DNA from: Fibrobacterota bacterium
Lineage (GTDB): Bacteria; Fibrobacterota; Chitinivibrionia; Chitinivibrionales; Chitinispirillaceae
DNA: 64,000 nt
NCBI GenBank assembly: GCA_023436205.1
Contig: JAEZKC010000059.1
Span: 484,825 to 548,824 of the forward strand
Reading direction: 5' to 3'
Below, piece after piece: positions 34,219-43,466 of this stretch; the first letter of the stretch is position 1, and each line of letters opens with the position of its first letter. Made by a program: the position numbers and the translations under genes. Below the pieces are notes generated by a model. That model was not told where the DNA came from and did not search any database. It saw nothing but the letters and a program-made list of their open reading frames with translations.

Positions 34219-35523
34219 TTATTTACGTGAAACCCGTTTTAAGCCTTTAGCAGCAATATCTCTTCTGAAAGTTTTACCTTCAAACTGTATTTCCGCCACC
34301 CCTTCGTAAGCTAATGCAATAGCATCCATGAGAGTGGAAGCCCATGCACTCACAGCGAGAACACGCCCACCGCTGGTGATAAGATTATCTTCATCATCGG
34401 TGGCGACCCCGGCGAAATAGACATCAAGAGAACTGCTCACCTCTTCAGCCTTATCAATACCGGTAATCACCCTTCCCTTCTCGATTGGACCTGGATACCC
34501 CTTACTGGCAAGGACTACGGTGACACAGTATCCGGGATCAACAACCCACTTCACGGAAGATAATCTGCCCTTGGCGCAGGCAGAGAAAGCATCATACCAG
34601 TCACACCTGACAAGCGGCAAAACCGCCTGAGTTTCGGGATCTCCGAACCGACAGTTATACTCGACCACCTTAGGTCCATCGGGAGTCATCATCAAACCCA
34701 CGTACAATAACCCTCTGTATCGTGCCCCCTCCTTCTCCATAGCCGAAAGAGTAGGAACAATGATTTCCTTTTCAACCCGGCTAAGCAGTGCGCTGTCGAC
34801 CAATGGAGCAGGTGAATAGGCACCCATTCCGCCGGTATTTGGCCCGGTATCGTTATCACCGATTGCTTTGTGATCTTGAGCAACCGGTAAAATCTTATAA
34901 CTCTTGCCATCGGTAAGCACGAAAACGGATGCTTCCTCACCGGTCATTTTTTCCTCAAGGACAACAGTCTCACCGGCTGATCCAAATGACTTTGCATCGA
35001 AAATCTCTTCAAGGGCGGCCATGGCTTGATCCATGGTATCGCAGACTATTGCGCCTTTACCCGCCGCCAGCCCGCTTACCTTAACTACAATTGGTGCCCC
35101 GTGCTTTTGAAGATAGGCTACAGCCTCATTCTTGGATGTAAACACCTCAAAAGCGGCAGTGGGTATTGAATATTTCTTCATGAGATTTTTGGAAAAAGCC
35201 TTGCTGCCCTCAATCTGGGCGGCGGCTTTAGTAGGACCGAAAACCGTTAGACCCTTCTGTGTAAAGGAATCCACAATCCCTTCAACAAGCGGAATTTCCG
35301 GTCCCACAATAGTAAGATCTATCTCATTTGATTCGGCCCAGTCCGCAAGCTCGTCCCAATTGTTGATTTCCCTGTCGATAAGCATGCAGCCATCACGTTC
35401 CATCCCCGGATTTCCCGGATAGGCATACATGCATAAAGCGCGATCAGATCTTAAAAGGGCCTTGAGCAAAGCATGCTCCCGACCGCCTCCACCTACAATC
35501 AAAACAGAATTCATGAAATCCAA
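34219..35523 (-). CDS. purD: Phosphoribosylamine-glycine ligase
   Basis: A 434-residue ATP-grasp enzyme, step 2 of purine synthesis. Motifs: VLIVGGGGREHALL at the N-terminus, TIVGPEIPLVEGIVD, then ATP-grasp loops (VVKVSGLAAGKGAIV, GNDTGPN-like DNDTGPNTGGMGAYSP) and ARYRGLLYVGLMMT with EYNCRFGDPETQ. The reading frame begins with TTG at 35523, with GGAGG 7 nt upstream; an ATG three codons later is possible but poorly spaced. It has its own terminator. Confidence 0.97.
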   Translation of the reverse strand: MDFMNSVLIVGGGGREHALLKALLRSDRALCMYAYPGNPGMERDGCMLIDREINNWDELADWAESNEIDLTIVGPEIPLVEGIVDSFTQKGLTVFGPTKAAAQIEGSKAFSKNLMKKYSIPTAAFEVFTSKNEAVAYLQKHGAPIVVKVSGLAAGKGAIVCDTMDQAMAALEEIFDAKSFGSAGETVVLEEKMTGEEASVFVLTDGKSYKILPVAQDHKAIGDNDTGPNTGGMGAYSPAPLVDSALLSRVEKEIIVPTLSAMEKEGARYRGLLYVGLMMTPDGPKVVEYNCRFGDPETQAVLPLVRCDWYDAFSACAKGRLSSVKWVVDPGYCVTVVLASKGYPGPIEKGRVITGIDKAEEVSSSLDVYFAGVATDDEDNLITSGGRVLAVSAWASTLMDAIALAYEGVAEIQFEGKTFRRDIAAKGLKRVSRK

Positions 35524-35565
35524 AGCTTTTCCTCCCGGAACGGTAGAAAAAAAATACCGTCTCTA

Positions 35566-36213
35566 CTATTCTTCTTCCGATTCTTCACTGCTGTGCGGCT
35601 GTAACCTTGCAGTTTCCTCAACATACCTGTCTTTGATATCCGGCTTGCTCTGCAGATAATCCACAACTTGTGCAGTCTTTTCCTCGTCAAGGATAACCCG
35701 AGTCTGTTTTGTCATGCGTGCCTTGAAGTCCCATGATTTGAGGACCTGATCAGTCACTTCGAAGGCGTCTTCAATATCAACAAAACGGTAGTCGTCTGCT
35801 CGTAATGCGTAGCACACTCCCTCATCAAGACAGGAATAATCGGTACAGTAGCGGATATGCTGTTTTTTCACATCTGCAATCTTGTTAACTCGATAATATC
35901 CAGTAATGAAATATTTGTCCTTGAAATCTGCTTTGGAACCGGCATATTTGGTGACAAACAGAAGATACCGAATTTTTGCCTTTACAAAAGCACCACGAAT
36001 CTTGCTCCGTGAACAGCCGTAGAAGCCATAAGTACCGGTCTCGTAATGCGGCTCCGGCAGAATGTCGGTGGGAAACTCTTCGGGTACTTCTCTTATCGGC
36101 AGTTCTGAAATAGGGTCACTTGCATAGAAAATAACCATTCCGGTGTTGCTTGCTCTGTAATCCTGCCAGGCGGCTCCTTCTACTGATCTGTTCATAACAT
36201 TTTCATCTGTCAT
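35566..36213 (-). CDS. Hypothetical protein with acidic tail
   Basis: A 215-residue predicted cytosolic protein. The start at 36213 has AGGAG 8 nt upstream. The middle (about 50-120) has alternating beta strands with aromatic and basic residues (TYGFYGCSRSKIRGAF, YFITGYYRVNKIADV), reminiscent of a small OB/SH3-type fold. The region CTDYSCLDEGVC carries three Cys. It ends in a run of Ser and Glu (SSEESEEE). I do not recognise the family. It lies between queA and purD with a terminator in front, so it is expressed separately from queA. Confidence 0.65.
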   Translation of the reverse strand: MTDENVMNRSVEGAAWQDYRASNTGMVIFYASDPISELPIREVPEEFPTDILPEPHYETGTYGFYGCSRSKIRGAFVKAKIRYLLFVTKYAGSKADFKDKYFITGYYRVNKIADVKKQHIRYCTDYSCLDEGVCYALRADDYRFVDIEDAFEVTDQVLKSWDFKARMTKQTRVILDEEKTAQVVDYLQSKPDIKDRYVEETARLQPHSSEESEEE

Positions 36214-36237
36214 GTTATGGCTCCTGTACATAAAATG

Positions 36238-36272
36238 AAAAAACAGAGCCCGTATTTTTTGAACACGGGCTC
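36238..36272 (-). terminator. Intrinsic terminator after queA
   Basis: GAGCCCGT (36246-36253) pairs with ACGGGCTC (36265-36272). On the minus strand the stem is followed by six T. It lies about 110 bp past the queA stop and just before the hypothetical gene starting at 36213. Confidence 0.82.
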
Positions 36273-36385
36273 ATTAAAATGACCAAAGTATTTCCTGTAA
36301 GATAACTCCGCGGCCAAAGAGGAGTCAAGCCTCTTACAAAACAAATTCCCTTAGCCCCAAGCGGCGAAACTGAGAAGATGCAATT

Positions 36386-37423
36386 TCAAAGCAGCAGCAT
36401 GGCGTCACCATAACTGTAGAATCGGTACTTTTTCTCCACTGCTTCCCGATATGCATTTAGAATCGCTTCTCGGGAAGAGAATGCCGAAACAAGCATGAGA
36501 AGGGTTGACTTTGGAAGATGGAAATTGGTTATGATCCCATCAATTGCCTTAAACTCATAGGGGGGCAGAATCATGATCTTTGTTCTTCCAGTTGACGGAA
36601 GTACTTTGTGAAAGGATTCTGCACAAGTCTCAAGTACACGCACCACGGTCGTTCCGACCGCAATCACCCTTCCTCCACTCTCCCAGGTGGCATTGATCGC
36701 ATCTGCCGTTTCCTTATTCAGCTCATAACGCTCTTCATGCATGTCATGCAATCGAGGGTCTTCAACCTGAACAGGCCTGAACGTGCCTATTCCCACATGG
36801 AGAGTTACAAAACTGCTTTTAATCCCCCTGCCTGCCAGCTCCTCCAGCATTTCAGCTGTGAAATGCAGCCCAGCAGTGGGAGCAGCAACTGCTCCGGGTG
36901 TAGAGGCGTAGACAGTTTGATACAGATCATGATCCAGTTCGCTGTCGTCTCTTTGAATATAGTGCGGCAATGGAATATGGCCGTACTTTTCTATAACCTG
37001 GTCAAGACTTTCCCCACCCTTGACCAGCCTGACTTTTCTCTCATAACCATCTTCACAGACTTCCTCGATCTTCAGCTCTATCTCGGTAAAACCTTCCGGC
37101 CAGACTATCGTACCCGGAGGAAGCCGTCGGGCTGGTTTAACCAGTGCAGTCCACAGCAAGGAATCAATCCGTTCCAAAAAAAACAGTTCCACTGCTGCAC
37201 CTGTTGCTTTTCGACAAAGCACCCTCGCAGGGATAACCTTGGTATTATTGAAAACGAGATGATCACCCGGTTTAAGCACTTCAATAAGAGATCGAAATGT
37301 ACGATGCTCTATCCTGCCGCTACTTCGATGAAGATACATGAGGCGACAAGAGTCGCGCGGTTGCAGCGGCTCCTGTGCAATAAGTGACTGAGGTAAATCA
37401 TAGTCAAATTCATCAGTATGCAT
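36386..37423 (-). CDS. queA: S-adenosylmethionine:tRNA ribosyltransferase-isomerase
   Basis: A 345-residue enzyme of tRNA queuosine synthesis that transfers ribose from SAM to preQ1 in the anticodon wobble position. It shows the QueA signature segments FDYDLPQSLIAQEPLQPRD, VFNNTKVIPARVL, PTAGLHFTAEMLEEL, FVTLHVGIGTFRPVQ and IDGIITNFHLPKSTLLMLVSAF. The length is normal. It overlaps the end of the ferritin-like gene by a few bases, so they are probably co-transcribed. folE elsewhere in the window would feed the same pathway. Confidence 0.97.
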   Translation of the reverse strand: MHTDEFDYDLPQSLIAQEPLQPRDSCRLMYLHRSSGRIEHRTFRSLIEVLKPGDHLVFNNTKVIPARVLCRKATGAAVELFFLERIDSLLWTALVKPARRLPPGTIVWPEGFTEIELKIEEVCEDGYERKVRLVKGGESLDQVIEKYGHIPLPHYIQRDDSELDHDLYQTVYASTPGAVAAPTAGLHFTAEMLEELAGRGIKSSFVTLHVGIGTFRPVQVEDPRLHDMHEERYELNKETADAINATWESGGRVIAVGTTVVRVLETCAESFHKVLPSTGRTKIMILPPYEFKAIDGIITNFHLPKSTLLMLVSAFSSREAILNAYREAVEKKYRFYSYGDAMLLL

Positions 37424-37901
37424 CTAAATGGTTCCACTCTGCATTCTCAAGCCAAATTTTAGGCTTTCTCACAAACTCCATAAGTGTTTCCATCAGGCGG
37501 GCATGAATTCTTTCCTGAGAAATTATGAAATCAATGGTGGGAATCTCGCCGGGATCCGACAATTTGCTTTTGATTTCCGTGTAATATGCAATACTCTTCT
37601 TTTCCAGATCGAGTGCTTTTCGATAGGCTGCCTCGTAATCATAAATTGCTTCCGGCATTCTAAAATTCTCTGAAAGCCCCGAAAAGACCTCTTTTGCTCT
37701 GGAAACCAATTCGCTTGGTCCCTCTGTGGCCACCTTTGATCCATGGTCAAGGCTGTTGAAAATATCAAAATGCTTCTGCTCTTCAGAAGCCAGGAATTGA
37801 AAAATACCCGTTAAGCTTTCAATAGGGGTTTCGTTTGCGAGCTCATGGTAATAATCTCGTCCCTGAATTTCCATTTCCTTGGCTAAATCCAGAATTTTCA
37901 T
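37413..37901 (-). CDS. Ferritin-like/rubrerythrin-type diiron domain protein
   Basis: A 162-residue four-helix-bundle protein. The start at 37901 has AGGAG 6 nt before the ATG; a longer in-frame start gives an unlikely hydrophobic extension. Diiron ligand candidates are Glu in EMEIQGRDYYHEL, ExxH in SEEQKHFDIF, Glu in LEKKSIAYYTEI and ExxH in SQERIHARLM. Rubrerythrin relatives act in peroxide removal or iron handling; no rubredoxin domain is attached here. It lies directly upstream of queA on the same strand. Confidence 0.85.
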   Translation of the reverse strand: MKILDLAKEMEIQGRDYYHELANETPIESLTGIFQFLASEEQKHFDIFNSLDHGSKVATEGPSELVSRAKEVFSGLSENFRMPEAIYDYEAAYRKALDLEKKSIAYYTEIKSKLSDPGEIPTIDFIISQERIHARLMETLMEFVRKPKIWLENAEWNHLDAY

Positions 37902-38073
37902 GTTTGTCTCCTTGTAACTGGTTTCTATATAAGATAAATCATGAGACAGCATCAGCAAAAAAATCAGGTTCACAGGTGTATCCACACTCAACATTGAACT
38001 TTTTGCTCACCTGAACGTATTTTTACAGTTTTCCGTATTCTATATATAAGGCAACCAGTTCCGGAGGAAATCA

Positions 38074-39399
38074 ATGGCGGTTACTACCCCAGATCTCATG
38101 AAGACCATCGTTAGTTTGTCCAAGCGCAGAGGCTTTATCTTTCAATCCAGCGAAATCTATGGCGGATTGAACAGTTGTTGGGATTATGGCCCACTGGGTG
38201 TTGAACTAAAGCGCAATGTGAAGGAAGCCTGGTGGAGAGCCATGGTAACCACCCGCAGAGACATAGTAGGTTTAGATGCCTCCATTCTCATGCACCCCAA
38301 AGTCTGGGAAGCATCTGGTCACCTTTCCGGATTCAGTGATCCCATGGTTGATTGCAAGAGGTGCAAGGAACGTTTCAGAGCCGATCACCTGGAGAACCTG
38401 GAAAAATGCCCCAAGTGCGGTGGAGAGCTCACTGAAGTCAGAAAATTCAATTTGATGTTCAAGACATTCATGGGTCCGGTGGAAGACAGTTCCGCAACCG
38501 TTTACATGCGGCCGGAAACTGCCCAGGGCATTTTTGTCAACTTTCTGAACGTCCAGCAGGCCTCAAGGCAGAAACCGCCATTTGGTATTGCCCAGATCGG
38601 TAAATCTTTTCGAAACGAGATCACCCCGGGAAATTTCACGTATCGTACTCGTGAATTCGAGCAGATGGAAATGGAATTCTTTGTTCCCCCGGGTGAAGAT
38701 GTCAAATGGTATGAGTACTGGCGCAACGCCCGTCTGCAATGGTATAAAGATTACGGCATCAATCCCGAACATCTGAGACTGCGTGATCATGCTCCTGATG
38801 AACTGGCGCACTATGCCAAAGCCTGCGTTGATGTGGAGTACCTTTTCCCGTTCGGCTGGAGCGAACTGGAGGGAATTGCCAATCGGACAGATTTCGATCT
38901 CAAGCAGCACTCAAATTTCAGCGGAAAGAGCCTTGCCTATTTTGATGAGGAAAGCAAACAGCACTATTTCCCCTATGTAATTGAGCCCGCTGCCGGAGCA
39001 GACAGAGCGACACTTGCATTTCTGGTGGATGCCTACGATGTTGAAGGTGAAGGCAAAGATGCCCGTACTGTGTTGCGTTTTCATCCCTCGATTGCCCCCA
39101 TCAAAGTTGCTGTTTTGCCTCTTGTAAAAAGAGACGGGATGCCTGAAATGGCCGAGAAGATTTTTAATGATCTTCTGGATAATTCAATCAATTCCTTTTA
39201 CGATCACACTTCTGCAATCGGTCGCCGCTACGCACGTCAGGATGAGGCCGGGACCCCTTATTGCATCACTGTTGACAGCCAGAGTCTCGAAGACCAGACC
39301 ATAACAGTAAGAGAGCGTGACAGCCGCGAGCAGTATCGGGTTGCCGCATCTTCAATTGTGGATGTTATCTCCAAAAAGCTCAAGGACGCACGCAAATGA
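38074..39399 (+). CDS. glyS: Glycyl-tRNA synthetase, homodimeric class II type
   Basis: A 441-residue single-chain GlyRS, of the alpha2 type rather than the split alpha2/beta2 form. N-terminus: RRGFIFQSSEIYGGLNSCWDYGPLG (motif given in part). A zinc-binding-like Cys cluster is visible in CKRC and CPKCGG. Class II motif 2 is in IGKSFRNEITPGNFTYRTRE, and motif 3 near GADRATLAFLVDAY. The anticodon-binding domain forms the last 100 residues (VAVLPLVKRDGMPE). A GGAGG site precedes the ATG. It is first in an overlapping operon with ddl and tsaB. Confidence 0.95.
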   Translation: MAVTTPDLMKTIVSLSKRRGFIFQSSEIYGGLNSCWDYGPLGVELKRNVKEAWWRAMVTTRRDIVGLDASILMHPKVWEASGHLSGFSDPMVDCKRCKERFRADHLENLEKCPKCGGELTEVRKFNLMFKTFMGPVEDSSATVYMRPETAQGIFVNFLNVQQASRQKPPFGIAQIGKSFRNEITPGNFTYRTREFEQMEMEFFVPPGEDVKWYEYWRNARLQWYKDYGINPEHLRLRDHAPDELAHYAKACVDVEYLFPFGWSELEGIANRTDFDLKQHSNFSGKSLAYFDEESKQHYFPYVIEPAAGADRATLAFLVDAYDVEGEGKDARTVLRFHPSIAPIKVAVLPLVKRDGMPEMAEKIFNDLLDNSINSFYDHTSAIGRRYARQDEAGTPYCITVDSQSLEDQTITVRERDSREQYRVAASSIVDVISKKLKDARK

Positions 39400-40433
39400 C
39401 AATCAAAATTAACGTGCTCATGGGTGGTCCGTCAGCCGAATACGAGGTGTCGCTCAAGTCGGGAAGAGAAGTACTACTGAATCTAGACAAAAGCAAATAC
39501 AGCCTCAGAGCAGTTGTGATTACCAAAGAAAAGCAGTTTTATTTCAAGGACATTACCGAAGAAATTCCTTCAGCTCAGGAACTGGCCTCCCCGGTCTCGT
39601 TCCAGGGCCCTTTCGCAGCTTGCCAGACTGAGACCCTCTGGAAAGATTGTGATGTGGCATTTCTGGCTTTGCATGGGAGCTTTGGTGAAGACGGCGTAGT
39701 GCAGGGATTTCTGGAAACACTGGGAATCCCTTACACCGGCTCGGGTGTTTATGCAAGTGCGGTAGCAATGAATAAGATTACATCAAAGTTCCTGTATGCC
39801 CAGAGCGGTCTTGATGTCCCACCCTATTCAGTATATGGGGCAAACAATCCGTCAGTAACTGTCGAAAGCATTGCAGAAAAGCATGGATTTCCCTGCTATG
39901 TAAAGTGCCCGCAATCCGGTTCCAGTCGTTTAATGGGAAGAGCCCATGATAAGGAATCGCTGGCCAGTTTGCTTGCAGAATTGGAAGAAAGTGCCACAGA
40001 CATTCTAGTTGAGACAAATATTACAGGAACAGAGTTTTCCTGTGGTGTAATCGAGATGCCTGACGGATCACTGAAATCCCTTCCCCCAGTGGAAATCAGA
40101 CCGGTAAAATCAGCCTTTTTCGATTATGACGCCAAATATTCAGATGGCGGATCTCTTGAACTGGTTCCTGCACCTCATCCTTCGGAACTGCTTAAAAAGG
40201 TGGAGTCAGTAGCCAGATCAGCTCACCAGATTCTTGGATGTCAGGGTGTATCACGTACCGACATGATCTATTGCGATTCCAGACTGCATGTGCTTGAAAC
40301 CAATACACTCCCCGGTATGACTCCCGCATCCCTGCTTCCCAAAGCATTTAAAGCAGCCGGAGGCAGTTATGCCGAACTTTTGAATATTCTGGTTTCATCA
40401 GCATTGGCGAAAGGTAAAACAGTTCACGCATGA
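39396..40433 (+). CDS. ddl: D-alanine-D-alanine ligase
   Basis: A 345-residue ATP-grasp enzyme making the D-Ala-D-Ala dipeptide for peptidoglycan. Motifs: VLMGGPSAEYEVSLKSG at the N-terminus, LALHGSFGEDGVVQGFLE, IPYTGSGVYASAVAMNK, the FFDYDAKYSDGG loop, and the metal-binding end LETNTLPGMTPASLLPK. Start and stop overlap the neighbours by 4 bp each. The residue pattern around Tyr-Asp-Ala fits the normal D-Ala ligase rather than the D-Ala-D-Lac type, but this is not certain by eye. Confidence 0.93.
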   Translation: MTIKINVLMGGPSAEYEVSLKSGREVLLNLDKSKYSLRAVVITKEKQFYFKDITEEIPSAQELASPVSFQGPFAACQTETLWKDCDVAFLALHGSFGEDGVVQGFLETLGIPYTGSGVYASAVAMNKITSKFLYAQSGLDVPPYSVYGANNPSVTVESIAEKHGFPCYVKCPQSGSSRLMGRAHDKESLASLLAELEESATDILVETNITGTEFSCGVIEMPDGSLKSLPPVEIRPVKSAFFDYDAKYSDGGSLELVPAPHPSELLKKVESVARSAHQILGCQGVSRTDMIYCDSRLHVLETNTLPGMTPASLLPKAFKAAGGSYAELLNILVSSALAKGKTVHA

Positions 40434-41125
40434 GTTATGTTCTGGGAATCGATACATCCTCAATCGATTTGGGAATCGGACTTTACAAAGACAATTCCCC
40501 GCAGGCCTCGATCTGCCGTTATGTCCGTAATTCGCACGCTGAACATATTACAAATGCAGTGAAAATGGTATTTGAGCTGGGCGGAATATCTGCCCGGCAT
40601 ATTTCTCACATCGTGATCTCAAACGGTCCCGGCTCCTTCACCGGATTGCGTATCGGGTTAAGTTTTGTTAAGGGATTCTGTATCGGAACGACTACCAGAA
40701 TCCTGTCCCTCTCCTCTCTTCATGTTCTTGCTCATGCTGTTGGAGGCGAACCCGGGAGAAGAATTTTCACTGCTTTGGATGCCAGACAGAATCAGATCCA
40801 CTGGGCCGGTTTTAAATCAAGCGCAAAAGGGGTTGAAAGAATTTTCTCCGACCAGCTCTCTTCTGCAGACGAACTGATGAATGTACTCTCTCCAGAAGAT
40901 CTTCTGGTGACTGATACCATGGGCTATGCCAAAAGCACAGTTTTCCAGCAGTTTATTGGCAAGGCGGAGTTGCACCAGGTGGAAAATTCACATCTTCAGC
41001 GGGGACTTTCCTGTGCTGCCATAGGAAAACTGTATCTGGATATGGAAAATAAGTGGACTGATGCTATGGTCTTAGAACCGAACTATATGCGTTCACCTGC
41101 GGCACAGGAAAAGGTATGCCTCTGA
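40430..41125 (+). CDS. tsaB: tRNA threonylcarbamoyladenosine biosynthesis protein TsaB
   Basis: A 231-residue ASKHA-fold protein that partners TsaD (and TsaE) in forming the t6A modification next to the anticodon of ANN-decoding tRNAs. It shows VLGIDTSSIDLGIGLY at the N-terminus, the conserved SNGPGSFTGLRIGLSFVKG stretch and ALDARQNQIHWAGF. The C-terminal half is variable as usual. It overlaps ddl by 4 bp and the next gene by up to 10 bp. tsaD and tsaE are not in the window. Confidence 0.93.
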   Translation: MSYVLGIDTSSIDLGIGLYKDNSPQASICRYVRNSHAEHITNAVKMVFELGGISARHISHIVISNGPGSFTGLRIGLSFVKGFCIGTTTRILSLSSLHVLAHAVGGEPGRRIFTALDARQNQIHWAGFKSSAKGVERIFSDQLSSADELMNVLSPEDLLVTDTMGYAKSTVFQQFIGKAELHQVENSHLQRGLSCAAIGKLYLDMENKWTDAMVLEPNYMRSPAAQEKVCL

Positions 41126-42447
41126 TGTATCTGGAATATCTGAGCACCAGTGACATTTTGCTGCTGATTTCAGTCTTAGCGGCTTCCATACTGTTATTTC
41201 TGCTTTACAAACGTTTTCCGCTGCATCTTATTTACAGGAGTAAAATCGGTCTGGAAAGCATGCTGGATGCCATTGCGGATCCTCTCGCCGTTATTTCAGC
41301 AGACTACACAATCAGACGAGTCAATCGTGCCTACACGGCGCTTATAGGACGATCTTTCCAGGCTTCGATCGGAAAAAAATGCTATTCACTATTAAGAAAC
41401 CGCGCAACAATCTGCGATGACTGCCTTCTTTCCGAAACACTGTCGGGCAACACGACGAAACTTATTGAACACTCTGCTCATCCGTGCGGAAAGGGTGCAG
41501 TTTCAATCGTTTTTTCTCCCTACACAATACCAACCGACAATGCTACGGAAGTATGCATAATTGAGCACATTAGAGATATCACCACACTTGAGCAGCTCAA
41601 GTATGACCTGGAGAGAAAAAACCGGTCACTGGCCAAGACGACCAAAAAGCTCAAAAAAGCACAGCAAAGCATAAAAAGTGAGCTCAAAATGGCCCGGCAA
41701 ATTCAACAGGGATTACTCCCTTCGAGCACGCCACAGGTAAACGGTATCAATCTCGATGTAATATATCAGCCAGTTTCAGACGTCGGTGGAGACATTTATG
41801 ATTTCTTTCCAATCAGTAAAAACAAATTCGGCATTTTCATCGGAGATGCTTCCGGTCACGGCTACTCTTCTGCTCTGATCGGAACATTATCAAAAATGTC
41901 ACTCTACCATCACAGTCAATCATCAATCAGTACTGCGGAACTGCTTACCCGAATGAACCTGGATCTTTTAGCCAACATTCACACTAGTCACTATCTTACC
42001 GGTTTCTGGTGTATTTTTGATCTTGAAAACAAGCAACTCGCCTACAGCAGAGCCGGTCATCCTATACCTGTGGTGATGCGCAGAGATGGATCTCTTCTGA
42101 CCCTTACCGGCAACGGTCCTTTTCTTGGCATAATAGAAAATGCGGCCTTTGAACAAAAGAAGTTCGATTTCCAGGAAGGCGATCGTTTCTTTTTCTTCAC
42201 TGACGGAATTCACGATGTTGTCAGTAAAGAACTGGTTGAAAAATCAGTTCTCGGATACGATCAGTTCATGAAAATGATCTCCGCCACTTCAGAAGTCTCT
42301 TTCTCAGATATAATATCATTCATCAGAAGCAGACTCGCCGATTACAAATATGAAGATGACTATACGCTTATAGTTGCAGAAATCAGCAAGTATAAAGTTT
42401 CTGATCTTTCCGTGTATCAGCACCAGGAGTTAACCGCCCAATCATGA
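41116..42447 (+). CDS. PAS-SpoIIE serine phosphatase (RsbU-like)
   Basis: A 443-residue signalling phosphatase. It has one N-terminal membrane segment (about 14-30), a PAS domain (about 45-155; ADPLAVISADYTIRRVNRAY) and a short coiled coil (about 160-190, Lys/Gln-rich). A PP2C/SpoIIE domain follows (about 200-430) with metal-binding Asp in SDVGGDIYDF, GDASGHGYSSALI and FFFFTDGIHD. It probably dephosphorylates an anti-sigma antagonist or similar partner; the partner is not in the window. The start could also be the ATG at 41125. It shares the operon from glyS to nth by short overlaps. Confidence 0.92.
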   Translation: MPLMYLEYLSTSDILLLISVLAASILLFLLYKRFPLHLIYRSKIGLESMLDAIADPLAVISADYTIRRVNRAYTALIGRSFQASIGKKCYSLLRNRATICDDCLLSETLSGNTTKLIEHSAHPCGKGAVSIVFSPYTIPTDNATEVCIIEHIRDITTLEQLKYDLERKNRSLAKTTKKLKKAQQSIKSELKMARQIQQGLLPSSTPQVNGINLDVIYQPVSDVGGDIYDFFPISKNKFGIFIGDASGHGYSSALIGTLSKMSLYHHSQSSISTAELLTRMNLDLLANIHTSHYLTGFWCIFDLENKQLAYSRAGHPIPVVMRRDGSLLTLTGNGPFLGIIENAAFEQKKFDFQEGDRFFFFTDGIHDVVSKELVEKSVLGYDQFMKMISATSEVSFSDIISFIRSRLADYKYEDDYTLIVAEISKYKVSDLSVYQHQELTAQS

Positions 42448-43466
42448 AGATAAAAGAACGAGGGTTGTTACTTTTCGCTTTATTGACGACCTTGTTAACT
42501 GCAGCCTTCGGAGCGGCAGATTCCACAATCATTTCCGGTCCGTTTGCACCTGTCTCAGATTCACTCAACATGGGGCCTGCTTTACAACCTGTCTCTGACA
42601 GCAGTTCAATCCTAATTCCCGACACAAAATTCTTCATTGGCGCCGGAGGTGGCCTTTCGATTGGAAGTATTCCACTCTTCTCTCTATGGGGCCAAACTCT
42701 TCCAGACTCACTGCGCTTTTTGGGGTTGTCCAAAGACTTCGGGAAGGTCCAACCGGATTCAGCAAACTCCATATCCGCAGATACAATGGACCTCAGATAC
42801 AAAGTGACAGAATCTCCTGAAATTTACAATATCGCAGTTCCGGTTCACCTTACTTTCATGCACGTAAATGATAATAGAGCTCTTTCATTAGGACTAGCAC
42901 TGTTTTACACAAGCAAGCAATTCCAGTCAAATCTTTATATTGACCAAGATACAGCACGTCATATCAATCTTTCAGAAAAGATGAGTTTTTATTCCGTTGC
43001 ACTGGAAATAGGATACCAGAAACCCATTCCTGTCCAGTATTTTAAAATTGATGGTGCTGATATGGCTTATTTTTCCACTTTTCTTTCAATCAGCCCTCTT
43101 TGTGTTTTCTCCAAAAGTGAAAGTATAAAAACATTTTCCAATGAGGACGACCAGCGCATCACCACAATTCAAGAGACACTCAAGCCCCAGATAAGCGACC
43201 TGAGTGCCCGTGGAGCAGCCCTATCCTGGCAGTTGGGAATTTCGACACTGAAGCGCTATCCTAGCGGGAGTGCTCTTAATATGGGGCTTTATTATATCGG
43301 CAGTTTTCACGCACTGTTTTCTGAAAAAGGCAAAACTGTTTACAATAAAGAAATCTCACCATCAGCATCCAAACCCGACAAACCGGTCTCCTTTCTATCA
43401 ACGCGATTGGAATTCAAAGTTGACTTTCTGAAGGGTCTGCAGTCTAAAGGCAGCCTCAAAAAGTGA
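42444..43466 (+). CDS. Secreted or outer-membrane protein of unknown function
   Basis: A 340-residue protein with a signal peptide (about residues 1-24, hydrophobic core LLLFALLTTLLTAAFGA). Two Ser/Pro-rich repeats of the form PVSDS follow (SGPFAPVSDSLN, LQPVSDSSS). The rest alternates short beta-type segments with aromatic ends (LALFYTSKQF, GISTLKRYPSGSALNMGLYY), consistent with an outer-membrane beta-barrel. I see no family. It overlaps both neighbours (ATGA at its start, GTGA at its end), so it is translated with the phosphatase and nth. Confidence 0.75.
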   Translation: MKIKERGLLLFALLTTLLTAAFGAADSTIISGPFAPVSDSLNMGPALQPVSDSSSILIPDTKFFIGAGGGLSIGSIPLFSLWGQTLPDSLRFLGLSKDFGKVQPDSANSISADTMDLRYKVTESPEIYNIAVPVHLTFMHVNDNRALSLGLALFYTSKQFQSNLYIDQDTARHINLSEKMSFYSVALEIGYQKPIPVQYFKIDGADMAYFSTFLSISPLCVFSKSESIKTFSNEDDQRITTIQETLKPQISDLSARGAALSWQLGISTLKRYPSGSALNMGLYYIGSFHALFSEKGKTVYNKEISPSASKPDKPVSFLSTRLEFKVDFLKGLQSKGSLKK